From Rossellomorea sp. AcN35-11 (GTDB lineage Bacteria; Bacillota; Bacilli; Bacillales; Bacillaceae_B), in contig CP128835.1 in NCBI GenBank assembly GCA_030388825.1, forward strand, positions 2,846,001 through 2,910,000: a stretch of 64,000 bases of DNA, read 5' to 3'. Position 1 is the stretch's first letter. Each line of letters opens with the position of its first letter. Positions 55,262 through 64,000 of this stretch are shown one piece after another. The notes below the pieces were generated by a model, which did not search any database, had not been told where the DNA came from, and worked only from the letters and a program-made list of their open reading frames with translations. Position numbers and translations under genes: made by a program.

Positions 55262-55742
55262 ATGTCAGAAAGAAAAACAACCAATATTATTCTCTTTAGT
55301 GGAGATTATGATAAAGCGATGGCGGCCTATATCATTGCAAATGGAGCTGCGGCTTACGACCATGATGTAACGATATTTCACACATTCTGGGGATTGAATG
55401 CTCTAAGAAAAGAAGGAATGGTACCAGTGAAAAAAGGCTTTATGGAAAAAATGTTCGGGGAAAATGATGCCCCGTGGTGCAGATAAAATGGGATTATCAA
55501 ACATGAACATGATGGGCATGGGTCCAAAAATGATCAAAGGAGTCATGAAGAAGCACAATGTAATGCCATTGCCCGATTTAATAGATATGGCCAAGGAACA
55601 AGAGGTGAAACTCGTGGCTTGTACCATGACAATGGATTTATTAGGCTTGCACAAAGACGAGTTATTGGAAGAAATAGAATATGCCGGAGTAGCAGCGTAT
55701 TTGGCTGATGCTGAAGACGGTAATGTGAATTTATTCATTTAA
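55262..55742 (+). CDS. DsrE/DsrF-like sulfur carrier protein, +1 frameshift
   Basis: Restored length 159 residues. NIILFSGDYDKAMAAYIIANGAAAYDHDVTIFHTFWGLNALRK starts the fold and EVKLVACTMTMDLLG carries the likely sulfur-accepting Cys. G4 at 55456-55459 shifts the frame; three G give KMFGKMMPRGADKMGLS. DsrE-like proteins relay persulfide sulfur with TusA and rhodanese. Confidence 0.87.
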
Positions 55743-55759
55743 TTTTTTTGGAGTTAAAT

Positions 55760-55775
55760 ATACCCTATAAGGTAA
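55760..55775 (+). promoter_or_regulatory. CstR-like site before the TusA-rhodanese gene
   Basis: ATACCCTATAAGGTAA, 15 bp before the gene start and overlapping the ribosome-binding region. Confidence 0.45.
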
Positions 55776-55790
55776 TTGGAGGTTTAATGA

Positions 55791-56364
55791 ATGAACACGA
55801 TTGAATCAAATTTCGTATTAGATGCAAAGGGATTAGCATGTCCCATGCCGATTGTAAAAACAAAAAAAGGCCATGAATCAATTAGAAGCGGGCCAAGTAA
55901 TTGAAATTCAAGCAACTGATAAAGGATCAAAGGCCGATCTTCAAGCGTGGGCAAAAAGTTCCGGACATGACTATCTGGGCACGATTGAAGAAGGAGACGT
56001 CCTCAAACATTTTGTCCGTAAATCAAGTGGTGAAGAGACTGTTGAGCGCAAACATGAATATGTGGCAGATAATGAGACATTGTCAGCTAAACTTGGCGAT
56101 GAAAATATTATCGTATTGGATGTCCGGGAAAAAGCCGAATATGCGTTTAAGCATATTCCAGGCGCTGTCTCTATCCCATTTGGTGAGCTGGAGACTCGTG
56201 CAGGGGAACTGGATAAAGAAAAGGACATTTATGTGGTTTGCCGAACTGGGAATAGAAGCGATATGGCAGCGCAGCTGCTTGTTGAAAAAGGGTTTGAAAA
56301 AGTGATCAATGTGATTCCAGGCATGAGTGATTGGCCAGGAGACGTTGAATCTGCTATCAAATAA
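55791..56364 (+). CDS. TusA-rhodanese fusion sulfurtransferase, +1 frameshift
   Basis: Restored length 190 residues. Residues 1-~80 are TusA-like (LDAKGLACPMPIVKTKK), residues ~95-190 a rhodanese with active-site loop VCRTGNRS. A7 at 55862-55868 breaks the frame; six A restore KTKKAMNQLEAGQVIEIQATDKGSKADL. It resembles part of the multidomain CstA sulfurtransferase of staphylococci. Confidence 0.87.
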
Positions 56365-56411
56365 AGTGGTTCTTATATAAGGAATTTTAAAATTTAGGAG
56401 AGGGGAAAACA

Positions 56412-57542
56412 ATGACGGTTAAAGCAATGAAATCAAAAGAAGTAGCTCAGAAAGTTATGAATAGAGAAGAGTTATTCATCTTGGATGTCCGAAATGAGGA
56501 TGCCTTTGAAGATTGGAAAATTGAAGGTGAAAAATTTGAGTATTTTAACATCCCATACTTCGATCTCTTAGATGGAGTAGATGGAATAATGGAAAAATTA
56601 CCAGAAGATAAAGACATTCTTGTCGTGTGTGCAAAAGAAGGTTCTTCTATTATGGTCGCGGAGATGCTCTCAGATGAAGGGAAAAACGTTTCTTACCTTG
56701 AAGGCGGAATGAAAGCGTGGAGCGAACATTTGGAACCTGTCAAAGTGGGAGAATTATCAAATGGCGGAGAGCTATATCAATTTGTACGATTAGGTAAAGG
56801 GTGTCTATCCTACATGGTCGTGTCAAAAGGTGAAGCAGCAATCGTCGATGCTACCCGTATGACTGATATCTTTATTGACTTTGCAAAAGAAAAAGGTGCA
56901 ACGATCACAAATGTATTTGATACTCACTTACATGCTGATCACATTTCTGGTGGGCGTAACATTGCAGAAGCAACGAATGCTACCTATTGGTTGCCTCCAA
57001 AAGATGCTGAAGAAGTTACCTTTGAATACGCTGCACTAGAAGACGGGAATAAAGTAGTGATTGGAAATACAACCATCGAGATAACGGCTCTGTACTCTCC
57101 GGGGCATACCATTGGATCAACGTCATTTGTTATTGATGAGAAATATCTATTATCAGGTGACATCCTATTTGTGGATAGCATCGGACGTCCAGACCTTGCA
57201 GGGAAAGCAGAAGATTGGGTTGCAGATCTACGAGAAAGTCTTTACAAACGGTATAAAGACCTCTCTATGGAGCTTACGGTTTTACCCGCTCACTTTATGA
57301 TTATTGAAGAATTAAATGAAGATGGGTCTGTAGGTGAAAAACTGGGAACATTGTTTGCAAATAACCACGGGTTAAATATTGACAGTGAAGAAGAATTTAG
57401 AAAACTGGTATCTGAAAACCTTCCACCTCAGCCAAATGCTTATCAAGAAATTCGCGAAACGACGAATATGGGTAAAGTAACACCAGATGAAGAGAAACAG
57501 CGTGAAATGGAAATTGGACCTAACCGTTGTGCTGTTCGATAA
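56412..57542 (+). CDS. Rhodanese plus metallo-beta-lactamase protein (CstB-like persulfide dioxygenase)
   Basis: 376 residues. Residues 1-~105 are a rhodanese with Cys in [10 protein letters not shown]. The rest is an MBL domain with [11 protein letters not shown] metal motif, [12 protein letters not shown] and [17 protein letters not shown], as in ETHE1-type persulfide dioxygenases. Domain order (rhodanese first) is the reverse of staphylococcal CstB. It should oxidise low-molecular persulfide to sulfite or thiosulfate. Confidence 0.87.
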   Translation: MTVKAMKSKEVAQKVMNREELFILDVRNEDAFEDWKIEGEKFEYFNIPYFDLLDGVDGIMEKLPEDKDILVVCAKEGSSIMVAEMLSDEGKNVSYLEGGMKAWSEHLEPVKVGELSNGGELYQFVRLGKGCLSYMVVSKGEAAIVDATRMTDIFIDFAKEKGATITNVFDTHLHADHISGGRNIAEATNATYWLPPKDAEEVTFEYAALEDGNKVVIGNTTIEITALYSPGHTIGSTSFVIDEKYLLSGDILFVDSIGRPDLAGKAEDWVADLRESLYKRYKDLSMELTVLPAHFMIIEELNEDGSVGEKLGTLFANNHGLNIDSEEEFRKLVSENLPPQPNAYQEIRETTNMGKVTPDEEKQREMEIGPNRCAVR

Positions 57543-57566
57543 ACTAATCTTTAGAAATAAACAAAT

Positions 57567-57594
57567 GGGAACCTACCTAGGAGGTTCCCGTTTT
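57567..57594 (+). terminator. Hairpin between the dioxygenase and the exporter gene
   Basis: GGGAACCT / AGGTTCCC followed by GTTTT. Confidence 0.75.
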
Positions 57595-57617
57595 ATTAGA
57601 AGAGGAGGAACAACACG

Positions 57618-58394
57618 ATGGATTTGGCATTTATTATTACAATCTTTCTAATCGGATTTGTCGGCTCGTATATATCAGGAATGGTAGGCATTGGCGGCAG
57701 CATCATTAAATACCCCATGCTTCTTTATATCCCGCCATTGCTTGGGGTTGCAACTTTCAGCGCTCACGAAGTCTCGGGTATCAGCGCAGTTCAAGTATTC
57801 TTTGCCACACTTGGTGGCGTTTGGGCTTACCGAAAAGGAGGCTATTTAAATAAAACGCTCATCACTTTCATGGGTGTAAGTATTCTAATCGGCAGCTTCA
57901 TAGGTGGATATGGTTCGAAATTCATGAGTGAGTCCGGAATCAATATTGTGTATGGAATTCTTGCATTAATAGCAGCTATCATGATGTTCATTCCTAAAAA
58001 GGGCATAGATGATATAAAGATGGAAGATGTAACCTTTAACAAGTGGTTAGCGGCGATACTGGCACTGATTGTAGGAATTGGGGCAGGGATCGTCGGAGCG
58101 GCAGGAGCATTCCTATTAGTACCGATTATGTTGGTGGTTTTAAAGATTCCAACAAGAATGACAATCGCTTCCTCCCTTGCCATCACGTTGATTTCTTCAA
58201 TTGGATCAACAGTAGGTAAGATATCAACTGGTCAGGTGGAATATATACCGGCAATGATCATGGTGATAGCCAGTTTAATTGCATCTCCATTAGGGGCTAT
58301 GGCAGGCAAGAAGATGAATACAAAAATTCTTCAAATGATATTAGCTGTGTTGATTTTAGCTACAGCTATTAAAATTTGGCTGGATATATTATAA
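57618..58394 (+). CDS. TSUP-family sulfite/sulfonate exporter (TauE/SafE)
   Basis: 258 residues with about eight helices. [22 protein letters not shown] and the internal repeat [30 protein letters not shown] mark the family. Position after a persulfide dioxygenase suggests export of sulfite produced by it. Confidence 0.9.
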   Translation: MDLAFIITIFLIGFVGSYISGMVGIGGSIIKYPMLLYIPPLLGVATFSAHEVSGISAVQVFFATLGGVWAYRKGGYLNKTLITFMGVSILIGSFIGGYGSKFMSESGINIVYGILALIAAIMMFIPKKGIDDIKMEDVTFNKWLAAILALIVGIGAGIVGAAGAFLLVPIMLVVLKIPTRMTIASSLAITLISSIGSTVGKISTGQVEYIPAMIMVIASLIASPLGAMAGKKMNTKILQMILAVLILATAIKIWLDIL

Positions 58395-58401
58395 AAAGAT
58401 A

Positions 58402-58474
58402 TAGTTTAGTTCTAATCACGTGTAAACCTTCTATTTATAAGGAAGGTTGCAGTGAAAGGAACTAAACTTTTTTT
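58402..58474 (+). terminator. Nested terminator of the persulfide operon
   Basis: AGTTTAGTTC / GAACTAAACT enclosing AACCTTC / GAAGGTT, followed by TTTTTTT. Confidence 0.85.
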
Positions 58475-58689
58475 GTATGGTAAGAAGTTTTAATCATTAG
58501 TACTTAGCAGGGGTCAAAGCATGTATGATAGAGTAGTAAGAGGCTGTATGTAACTTTTTTTAAGTGTTGATCGTCTAATGGATAAGGGGAAATAAGCCTC
58601 TGGATGGATGAACTTATTCATAATGACAAGTACAATGGATGAATGGGATGATCGCTTTACCATCCATAAAGAAAGAAGGAGAAGGTTTT

Positions 58690-59610
58690 ATGAGAAAAAT
58701 GACTATAGCTTTGCTTGTTACACTCATGGTGGGATTCTTCGTTCAGCCAGTATCTGCTGCAGATAATGATAAAGAAAGCATCAATGAAAAATTTGGACTT
58801 CCTATCGTCGTATATGGAGAAACTCTTACTGCCGAACAGAAGAAAGAGGTTCAAAAGCAATTAGGACTAGATGAAGGAACAGAAGTTGATGAGTTCACGG
58901 CGACAGGAGAAGACTTGGTGAAATACATTGAGGGTGAAGACCGAAATGCACGAATGTTCTCATCTGCCATGATCACACGTAAAGACAAAGGAGAAGGTTT
59001 AACAGTGAATATCGTTACTCCGGATCATATTACGGAAGTGACTAATTCAATGTATTCCAATGCTCTCCTCACTGCAGGAGTTGAAAACGCCGTAGTGGAT
59101 GTTGCTTCTCCAAAAAAAGTGAGTGGACATTCTGCATTGGTGGGAATTTATAAAGCATATGATGTGAGCGGAGAGAAGCTTGATACGGTACGGATGGAAG
59201 TTGCAAATGAAGAATTGAATGTCGCGACAGAACTTGCGAAGGAATCGGGCATTGATAAAGAAGAGGTCAGTAAGCTGTTAACTGAAATCAAGAAGGAGAT
59301 TGCCGAGCAGGATCCCGCAACGAAAGAAGAAGTGGAACAAATCGTTGAAGAGAAGCTGAAGACATTGAATATTGAACTGAGTCCAGAGGATCGTCAACTA
59401 TTAATAGATCTCTTTGAAAAAATGAGGTCACTTGATATAGATTTTGATAATGTGCAACAACAATTGGATGACTTAACGAAAGAGATCCAGACGACAATTA
59501 AGGATTTAGTGAATGATGAGGGCTTTGGGCAGAAAGTATCCGATTTCTTCACAGGATTAGTAGAAGCAATCGCTGCTTTCTTTAAATCGATTAAAAATAT
59601 ATTCAGCTAA
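58690..59610 (+). CDS. DUF1002 secreted protein
   Basis: 306 residues with a Sec signal peptide (MTIALLVTLMVGFFVQPVSAA). The DUF1002 body is IVVYGETLTAEQKKEVQKQLGLDE through HSALVGIYKAYDVSGEKLD, followed by a long acidic helical region and a hydrophobic C terminus (FTGLVEAIAAFFKSIKNIF). Function unknown. Adjacent to a convergent two-component system. Confidence 0.85.
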   Translation: MRKMTIALLVTLMVGFFVQPVSAADNDKESINEKFGLPIVVYGETLTAEQKKEVQKQLGLDEGTEVDEFTATGEDLVKYIEGEDRNARMFSSAMITRKDKGEGLTVNIVTPDHITEVTNSMYSNALLTAGVENAVVDVASPKKVSGHSALVGIYKAYDVSGEKLDTVRMEVANEELNVATELAKESGIDKEEVSKLLTEIKKEIAEQDPATKEEVEQIVEEKLKTLNIELSPEDRQLLIDLFEKMRSLDIDFDNVQQQLDDLTKEIQTTIKDLVNDEGFGQKVSDFFTGLVEAIAAFFKSIKNIFS

Positions 59611-59624
59611 TTCAATCCTTTATA

Positions 59625-59667
59625 AAAAACAGACTGAGTTCACTATACCGGGACTCAGTCTGTTTTT
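59625..59667. terminator. Bidirectional terminator
   Basis: AAAAACAGACTGAGT / ACTCAGTCTGTTTTT, 15-bp perfect stem between convergent genes. Confidence 0.93.
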
Positions 59668-61069
59668 ATATATCAAGTAATGGAAATAGAAGATACACAG
59701 TTGTTCCTTTCCCTTCAGAACTTTGAATGGAAAAAGAGCCACCGTGCTTATGCATGATTTCTTTCGCAATGGACAAACCTAGACCATATCCACCAGTATT
59801 CCTTGTCCTGGACAGATCCGACCGGTAGAACCTTTCCCCGATCTGAGAAAGTGATTCTTCAGGAATGCCGATCCCGGAATCCTGAATTTTCACAACGGCC
59901 ATCCCATCTTCCTCATAGGATTGAATAAAGATGGGACTTTTTTCAGTGGAATATTTCAGGGCATTGTCTAAAACATTATAAAAAACCTGCATGACCCTGT
60001 CAGGGTCACCATTAATAATACTTTCTTCATTTAACTGATGATTGATTTCGATTTTCTTCATTTTCGCCTGAGAGAATATAAGGGTTAATGTATCCATGAT
60101 TAACTGAGAAAGGACGATGGGCTCGATATCTAAGGAAAAAGATGAATCTTCTAATTTATTCAATTCCAGTAATTCAGTGATCAACCTCTGCATCCGGATT
60201 GATTCTTTTTGAATAAGATGAAGACTTTCTTCCATTTCTTCAGGGTTCGTCTGCACCCTGTCGGTCAATGCCTTAGCATAACCTCCAATATAGGTAAGCG
60301 GGGTCCTTAGTTCATGGGCAACATTGGCTAGGAACTGACGTTTTCGTTCTTCTTGATGTTGAAGTGATTCGACCATGCTGTTGAAGGTAAGCGCAAGCTC
60401 AGCCATTTCATCTTTAGAGTGAACATGGAGCCTGCCTGAAAAATCCCCCTTTGCCACTTTATTCGAAAACAGCTGCATTTCCCGTATAGGTTTGAAAAGT
60501 GACCCTAAAGAAGATTGAATGACCAAGAACAATACAAAGTAAAACATGACTCCTGTGAGTACCAAAATAGGGATCCCTCTGCTAAAAACCTCAGTCATTT
60601 CAGCAAGAGGGATATAAATGAGCAAATATCCCATTAATTTCTCTTCATTCATCAGAGGGAAGATGGCACCTATCACGTTGCGATTAAATTCCTCTACATA
60701 CCCCTCCTTCATGATCCGGTTCCCTTTGGCCAATTCTCGTTTGTCTTCGTTAGTGATTAAAGATTTCTGGTCAATCAGGTATGGAAAACGGATCGTTAAA
60801 TCGTCAAGGTCCTCTACAACAGCTACTTCGTAAGGAGAAATGACGTTGTACCAGAGGATTTTATCCTTTACACTTCCGCTCACGTCTCCATAATGATAAT
60901 GGTCTGCTGTTCTCTGTCCTTGGTACAGGAGGGATTCTTTAACGGTACCGATATAGAGATCCTTGTACAGAAAGTGAATAAATAAAAACGAGAAGACGAT
61001 CGTTAACAGCAAACTGCTTAATAGAAGTAGAGAAACTTTTTTATTAAGTGTCAGGTTCGAATTTTTCAA
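59666..61069 (-). CDS. Sensor histidine kinase
   Basis: 467 residues: two transmembrane helices (~13-35 and ~168-190) around an extracytoplasmic sensor of ~130 residues, then HAMP, HisKA with phospho-acceptor His in VAHELRTPLTYIGGYA, and HATPase_c (N box NVLDNALKYS, G boxes DSGIGIPEE and GGYGLGLSI). Signal unknown. It overlaps the response regulator by four bases. Confidence 0.94.
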   Translation of the reverse strand: MKNSNLTLNKKVSLLLLSSLLLTIVFSFLFIHFLYKDLYIGTVKESLLYQGQRTADHYHYGDVSGSVKDKILWYNVISPYEVAVVEDLDDLTIRFPYLIDQKSLITNEDKRELAKGNRIMKEGYVEEFNRNVIGAIFPLMNEEKLMGYLLIYIPLAEMTEVFSRGIPILVLTGVMFYFVLFLVIQSSLGSLFKPIREMQLFSNKVAKGDFSGRLHVHSKDEMAELALTFNSMVESLQHQEERKRQFLANVAHELRTPLTYIGGYAKALTDRVQTNPEEMEESLHLIQKESIRMQRLITELLELNKLEDSSFSLDIEPIVLSQLIMDTLTLIFSQAKMKKIEINHQLNEESIINGDPDRVMQVFYNVLDNALKYSTEKSPIFIQSYEEDGMAVVKIQDSGIGIPEESLSQIGERFYRSDLSRTRNTGGYGLGLSIAKEIMHKHGGSFSIQSSEGKGTTVYLLFPLLDI

Positions 61070-61752
61070 GACGATTCCTCGAACTTATAACCTAAGCCCC
61101 ACACGGTTACAATCAAATGCCCGAAGTTCTTTAATTTAAGCCGCAACGTTTTAATATGTGTGTCTACTGTTCGGTCGCTTCCTTCATAGTCTCTGCCCCA
61201 AACCTGATCAAGGAGTTGTTCACGTGTATATACTCTTCCATGATTACGGGCAAGAAAAAGAAAGAGTTCATATTCCTTTAAGGTTAAGCGAGGAGAAAGG
61301 TCATCTACAGATACGGTCCTGGATGCCAAATTAAACGATACTGGTCCATACCGTTCAATCATCGGATGGTGACTGGTTTGATTTCCATAAGATCTTCTCA
61401 GGATCGTTTCGATCCGTGCAACCAGTTCTTCTGCGTTAAATGGCTTAACCATATAATCGTCACTTCCAAGCTTGAGTCCTTTCACTTTATCTAAATCATC
61501 TCCCTTTGCAGACAGGAAGATAAAAGGAACCTGACTTCTTTCCCTGACCTCTTTTAATAATTGATAACCGTCCATGAAGGGCATCATGATATCCACAACC
61601 ATGATATCTACTTGGGTTTTTTTCATTTGATCAAGGGCATCAAGACCGTTTTCTGCATCGATGCAGAAGTACTGCTCATTATTCAAATAAAGTTTGATCA
61701 GTTGTCTCATGTCGGGTTCATCGTCAACAATTAAGACATTCCATTTTTTCAA
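61066..61752 (-). CDS. OmpR/PhoB-family response regulator
   Basis: 228 residues. Receiver domain with DDEPD, phospho-acceptor Asp in IMVVDIMMPFMDGY and Lys in DDYMVKPF, then a winged helix (LTLKEYELFLFLARNHGRVYTREQLLDQVWG...RTVDTHIKTLRLKL). Partner of the downstream kinase. Confidence 0.95.
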   Translation of the reverse strand: MKKWNVLIVDDEPDMRQLIKLYLNNEQYFCIDAENGLDALDQMKKTQVDIMVVDIMMPFMDGYQLLKEVRERSQVPFIFLSAKGDDLDKVKGLKLGSDDYMVKPFNAEELVARIETILRRSYGNQTSHHPMIERYGPVSFNLASRTVSVDDLSPRLTLKEYELFLFLARNHGRVYTREQLLDQVWGRDYEGSDRTVDTHIKTLRLKLKNFGHLIVTVWGLGYKFEESS

Positions 61753-61993
61753 CTTGAATCACTCCTATCGATTCTGCACAGACACCTCATCAGCTATATT
61801 ATAGACGAAAAAAGTGAATTTTTTATGATATAAGATACATTAACCACACATAGTGACTTTACTCGTTTCAGACAGTGATGCAAAAAGGTTTGCGTATAAA
61901 TCCATTACAGTCACTACTTTTCACGAAACAGGGACATAAGCCCTTCCCTTTTATCCGGTCTTTAATAGGCTAATAAAGAGGAGTGAAAGAGAG

Positions 61994-62407
61994 ATGTATG
62001 AGAGGAGAAACATACAGAGAAAGAATTTATTGAGCTTATTAACTTCCACTAACGGACTTCCAAATCTTGGGACTGGATATGACAACAGTTTACCTAATGG
62101 ATATCTAGGGTCAATGCCACCATTGGGGGGGCAGGGGGGGAACAGTCCCGTGGCGGCTTATAATCAGTTTCCATCTGCAACAAACACCGTGGGATACGGT
62201 CAGCAGGGGTATCCTCCACCACCTGGATTCCCACAGGCAGGGTATGGACCACCTCCTTATGGTCCAGCAGGTGGATATGGATTCGGTATTAATCCACTTG
62301 GCGCAGGGTTAATCGGTCTTGGGATTGGGTTCCTTGGAGGACAAATTGTGAATAGTCCTTTTAAAGGTTTTAAGGGACCGTATAAACGCTGCTTCTACTA
62401 TTTATAG
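61994..62407 (+). CDS. Pro/Gly/Tyr-rich coat-like protein
   Basis: 137 residues. The middle is low-complexity (GQQGYPPPPGFPQAGYGPP), then a glycine-rich hydrophobic segment (GINPLGAGLIGLGIGFLGG) and a basic tail ending RCFYYL. Similar composition is typical of Bacillus spore-coat or surface proteins. No specific family is recognised. Confidence 0.65.
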   Translation: MYERRNIQRKNLLSLLTSTNGLPNLGTGYDNSLPNGYLGSMPPLGGQGGNSPVAAYNQFPSATNTVGYGQQGYPPPPGFPQAGYGPPPYGPAGGYGFGINPLGAGLIGLGIGFLGGQIVNSPFKGFKGPYKRCFYYL

Positions 62408-62415
62408 ATAAATGA

Positions 62416-62450
62416 AACCGACTCTTGGATAGGGTCGTTTTTTTTTTTTT
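62416..62450 (+). terminator. Rho-independent terminator
   Basis: AACCGAC / GTCGTTT followed by a run of about 12 T. Confidence 0.75.
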
Positions 62451-62501
62451 TGTAAATTCTTTTCTCCCTAAAGAAGGGTGTAGTGGAGTGAGAGAAAAGT
62501 C

Positions 62502-62530
62502 TTGACTAAATACCTAACGGGGTATATTAT
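62502..62530 (+). promoter_or_regulatory. Second persulfide-operon promoter with CstR operator
   Basis: TTGACT (62502-62507), 17-bp spacer, TATTAT (62525-62530). The spacer holds ATACCTAACGGGGTAT (62510-62525), matching the cstR site at 12 of 12 palindrome-arm positions and differing only in the centre. Confidence 0.82.
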
Positions 62531-62588
62531 AGGTGCATACGGAAAAATGTGAGCAATCACAACCAAAACGTTAAAATGAGGTGTTTTT

Positions 62589-62948
62589 TTGGATTATATT
62601 GGATTACTTATACTGGTTCTACTTGTTTCTATGTACATGGTGTTTAAGAAACCCGGTAAAAATATTAAACAAATCTCCATTCAGGAATTAAAGCCTTTAT
62701 TACATGACAACTCAAGGCAGTTTATTGATGTACGGACCCCTGGAGAATTCAAGCAAAATCATATTAGACAGTTTAAGAATATGCCTTTACAGTCATTATC
62801 GAAAAGTGCCCACAAACTATCAAAAGATAAAGAAATCATCGTAATCTGTCAAAGCGGGATGAGAAGTGCTAACGCCTGTCGAGTGCTTAAACAGAAAGGA
62901 TTCACATCGATCACAAATGTTAAGGGTGGTATGAATTCCTGGTACTAG
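62589..62948 (+). CDS. Membrane-anchored rhodanese
   Basis: 119 residues: an N-terminal transmembrane helix (IGLLILVLLVSMYMVF), then a rhodanese domain with FIDVRTPGEFKQNHIRQFKN and active-site loop VICQSGMRS. The start is a TTG preceded by TGAGGTG. First gene of the second CstR-controlled operon. Confidence 0.87.
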   Translation: MDYIGLLILVLLVSMYMVFKKPGKNIKQISIQELKPLLHDNSRQFIDVRTPGEFKQNHIRQFKNMPLQSLSKSAHKLSKDKEIIVICQSGMRSANACRVLKQKGFTSITNVKGGMNSWY

Positions 62949-62949
62949 T

Positions 62950-63288
62950 ATGACCACTCATCGCGAAAAATCTGAAAGTGAGGCAGTCATTTTGAAAACA
63001 ATTTCATCAGCTGAATTAAATAAACGCATATCATCAGGAGAAGTTGTGAATATTATCGATGTTCGTGAAGCAGCAGAGTTCAGGTCCCGGAAAATCCCCA
63101 ATAGTATGAATTTTCCATTGGGGCTATTGGAATTTCGTATGAATGAATTGGATAAGAATAAAGAATATATAGTGGTGTGCCAATCAGGGGGACGAAGTAG
63201 TCAAGCTGTTAAGTTCCTGGAGTATCATGGTTTCCATGTAACAAATATGAATGGCGGAATGAATTCATGGGAAGGAAAAGAAGAGTAA
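62950..63288 (+). CDS. Rhodanese sulfurtransferase
   Basis: 112 residues. IIDVREAAEFRSRKIPNSMNFPLG and active-site loop VVCQSGGRSSQ. It begins one base after the previous stop, so translation is likely coupled. Confidence 0.9.
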   Translation: MTTHREKSESEAVILKTISSAELNKRISSGEVVNIIDVREAAEFRSRKIPNSMNFPLGLLEFRMNELDKNKEYIVVCQSGGRSSQAVKFLEYHGFHVTNMNGGMNSWEGKEE

Positions 63289-63329
63289 ACGTGTTCCTTC
63301 CTCTCTTGAATGTTGTTGAATGCATCCGA

Positions 63330-63345
63330 ATACCCCTGTAGGTTT
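63330..63345 (+). promoter_or_regulatory. CstR-like site before the second CstB-like gene
   Basis: ATACCCCTGTAGGTTT, less conserved in the right arm. The gap may hold an internal promoter. Confidence 0.45.
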
Positions 63346-63410
63346 AAAAAATATAAAATGAGGATAATGTATTTAGGACAGGATATAAAAATGTAAGGGA
63401 GGAATTCATT

Positions 63411-64000
63411 ATTTCTACAGTAAAAGAATTGACAGCGAAAGAACTAACTAAAAAAATAATGAGCGGAGAGGGCATGTTCATCCTGGATGTTAGACCCAAA
63501 GATGCTTTCGATGATTGGAAAGTAGAAGGGGAGAACGTGAAAATCATCAATAAACCCTTTTCGGAACTGAAAGATAATCTTGAATCGGTTCAATCAGTTT
63601 TACCAAGTGATGAGGATATATATGTTATTTGTGCAAAAGGACATTCTTCAACCAAAACAGCTGAAATGCTGGTTGAAGCGGGAATGGAGAACATCTATTC
63701 CGTTAAGGGTGGTATGCAGGCTTGGAGTGAACATTTAGAACCAATTAAAATTGGTGACGTATCAGGCGGAGCGATTTATCAATTTGTCCGTATTGGCAAG
63801 GGATGTTTATCTTATGCGATTGTGTCAAATGGAGAAGCAGCTTTCGTTGACCCCAGCCGCCTTTTGAAGCCTTATAAAGAATTTATTAGGGAGCATAACG
63901 TATCAGTTATGGGAGTCCTTGACACGCACCTCCATGCAGATCATATTTCCGGGGGCAGAGCTTTAAGCAATGATCACGATTCACCATATTATTTACCTCC
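63411..64000 (+). CDS. Second rhodanese-MBL (CstB-like) protein, 3' end beyond the window
   Basis: About 196 residues are visible: ELTAKELTKKIMSGEGMFILDVRPKDAF, rhodanese Cys in YVICAKGHSS, linker [18 protein letters not shown] and the MBL motif [11 protein letters not shown]. It is a paralogue of the gene at 56412. No ATG, GTG or TTG follows the AAGGGAGG site (63395-63402) at proper spacing. The frame there reads ATT ATT TCT, so it either uses an ATT start (63408 or 63411) or the sequence has an error. The first canonical start in frame is TTG 63429. Confidence 0.8.
   Translation, partial: MSTVKELTAKELTKKIMSGEGMFILDVRPKDAFDDWKVEGENVKIINKPFSELKDNLESVQSVLPSDEDIYVICAKGHSSTKTAEMLVEAGMENIYSVKGGMQAWSEHLEPIKIGDVSGGAIYQFVRIGKGCLSYAIVSNGEAAFVDPSRLLKPYKEFIREHNVSVMGVLDTHLHADHISGGRALSNDHDSPYYLP

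Noticed and set aside
61850-61917. AGTGACT/AGTCACT inverted repeat upstream of the coat-like gene
   Set aside because: Short arms and a long loop in AT-rich intergenic sequence; not convincing as an operator or terminator.

Overview
The window is chromosomal DNA of a low-GC, spore-forming, Gram-positive bacterium of the Bacillaceae. Evidence: a tricistronic ger(A-B-C) germinant-receptor operon, YhcN- and Spo0M-type sporulation proteins, AGGAGG ribosome-binding sites, Bacillus-type purine and cobalamin riboswitches, and C30 carotenoid genes. Pigmented marine Bacillus (Rossellomorea-like) is my best guess for the group, by inference only.

Layout. 1-7.5 kb: yidC start, paired fluoride channels crcB, a cupredoxin, a ger operon and several small proteins including cold-inducible YdjO. 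7.6-15.1 kb: recQ, an ABC-F ATPase, small membrane proteins, then a Smr-less MutS2 paralogue behind a ~375-nt leader with a 7-codon leader peptide, a possible pseudoknot and stacked terminators, followed by a MITE-like repeat. 15.3-25.3 kb: spore lipoprotein, guanine-riboswitch-controlled purine permease, cvfB, an MFS pump with a 20-codon leader peptide and competing hairpins, a C45 acyltransferase, a carotenoid locus with intact crtQ and crtN/crtP-like genes but a decayed crtO, and msrA. 25.6-33.2 kb: one long B12 salvage operon under a cobalamin riboswitch (btuF-btuC-btuD::cbiZ-cobU-cobS-orf-cobU2-pduO-cblT-cblS). 33.4-49.5 kb: LCP ligase, proC-proB-proA, a CBS/DUF294 protein with a DnaQ-like exonuclease, HAD phosphatase, rRNA methyltransferase-like gene, hydrolase, M29 aminopeptidase, an NprR-like receptor with its own peptide pheromone gene, threonine aldolase, DUF2680 and a short Spo0M. 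49.6-54.4 kb: cstA with a cory-CC-star/ArsA-type ATPase pair and an M24 peptidase-like gene. 54.6-64 kb: two operons for sulfane-sulfur (persulfide) handling sharing CstR-type operators, separated by a DUF1002 protein, a two-component system and a coat-like protein.

Two loci look like antibiotic- or translation-stress-responsive ribosome-mediated attenuators: one on the MutS2 paralogue (transcriptional) and one on the MFS pump (translational). They are the strongest candidates for undescribed biology, followed by the receptor/pheromone pair. Ten apparent frameshifts in otherwise conserved genes are all single-base insertions, mostly in homopolymers. They look like sequencing errors rather than real gene loss. 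The crtO lesion is different (stop codon plus deletion) and looks real.
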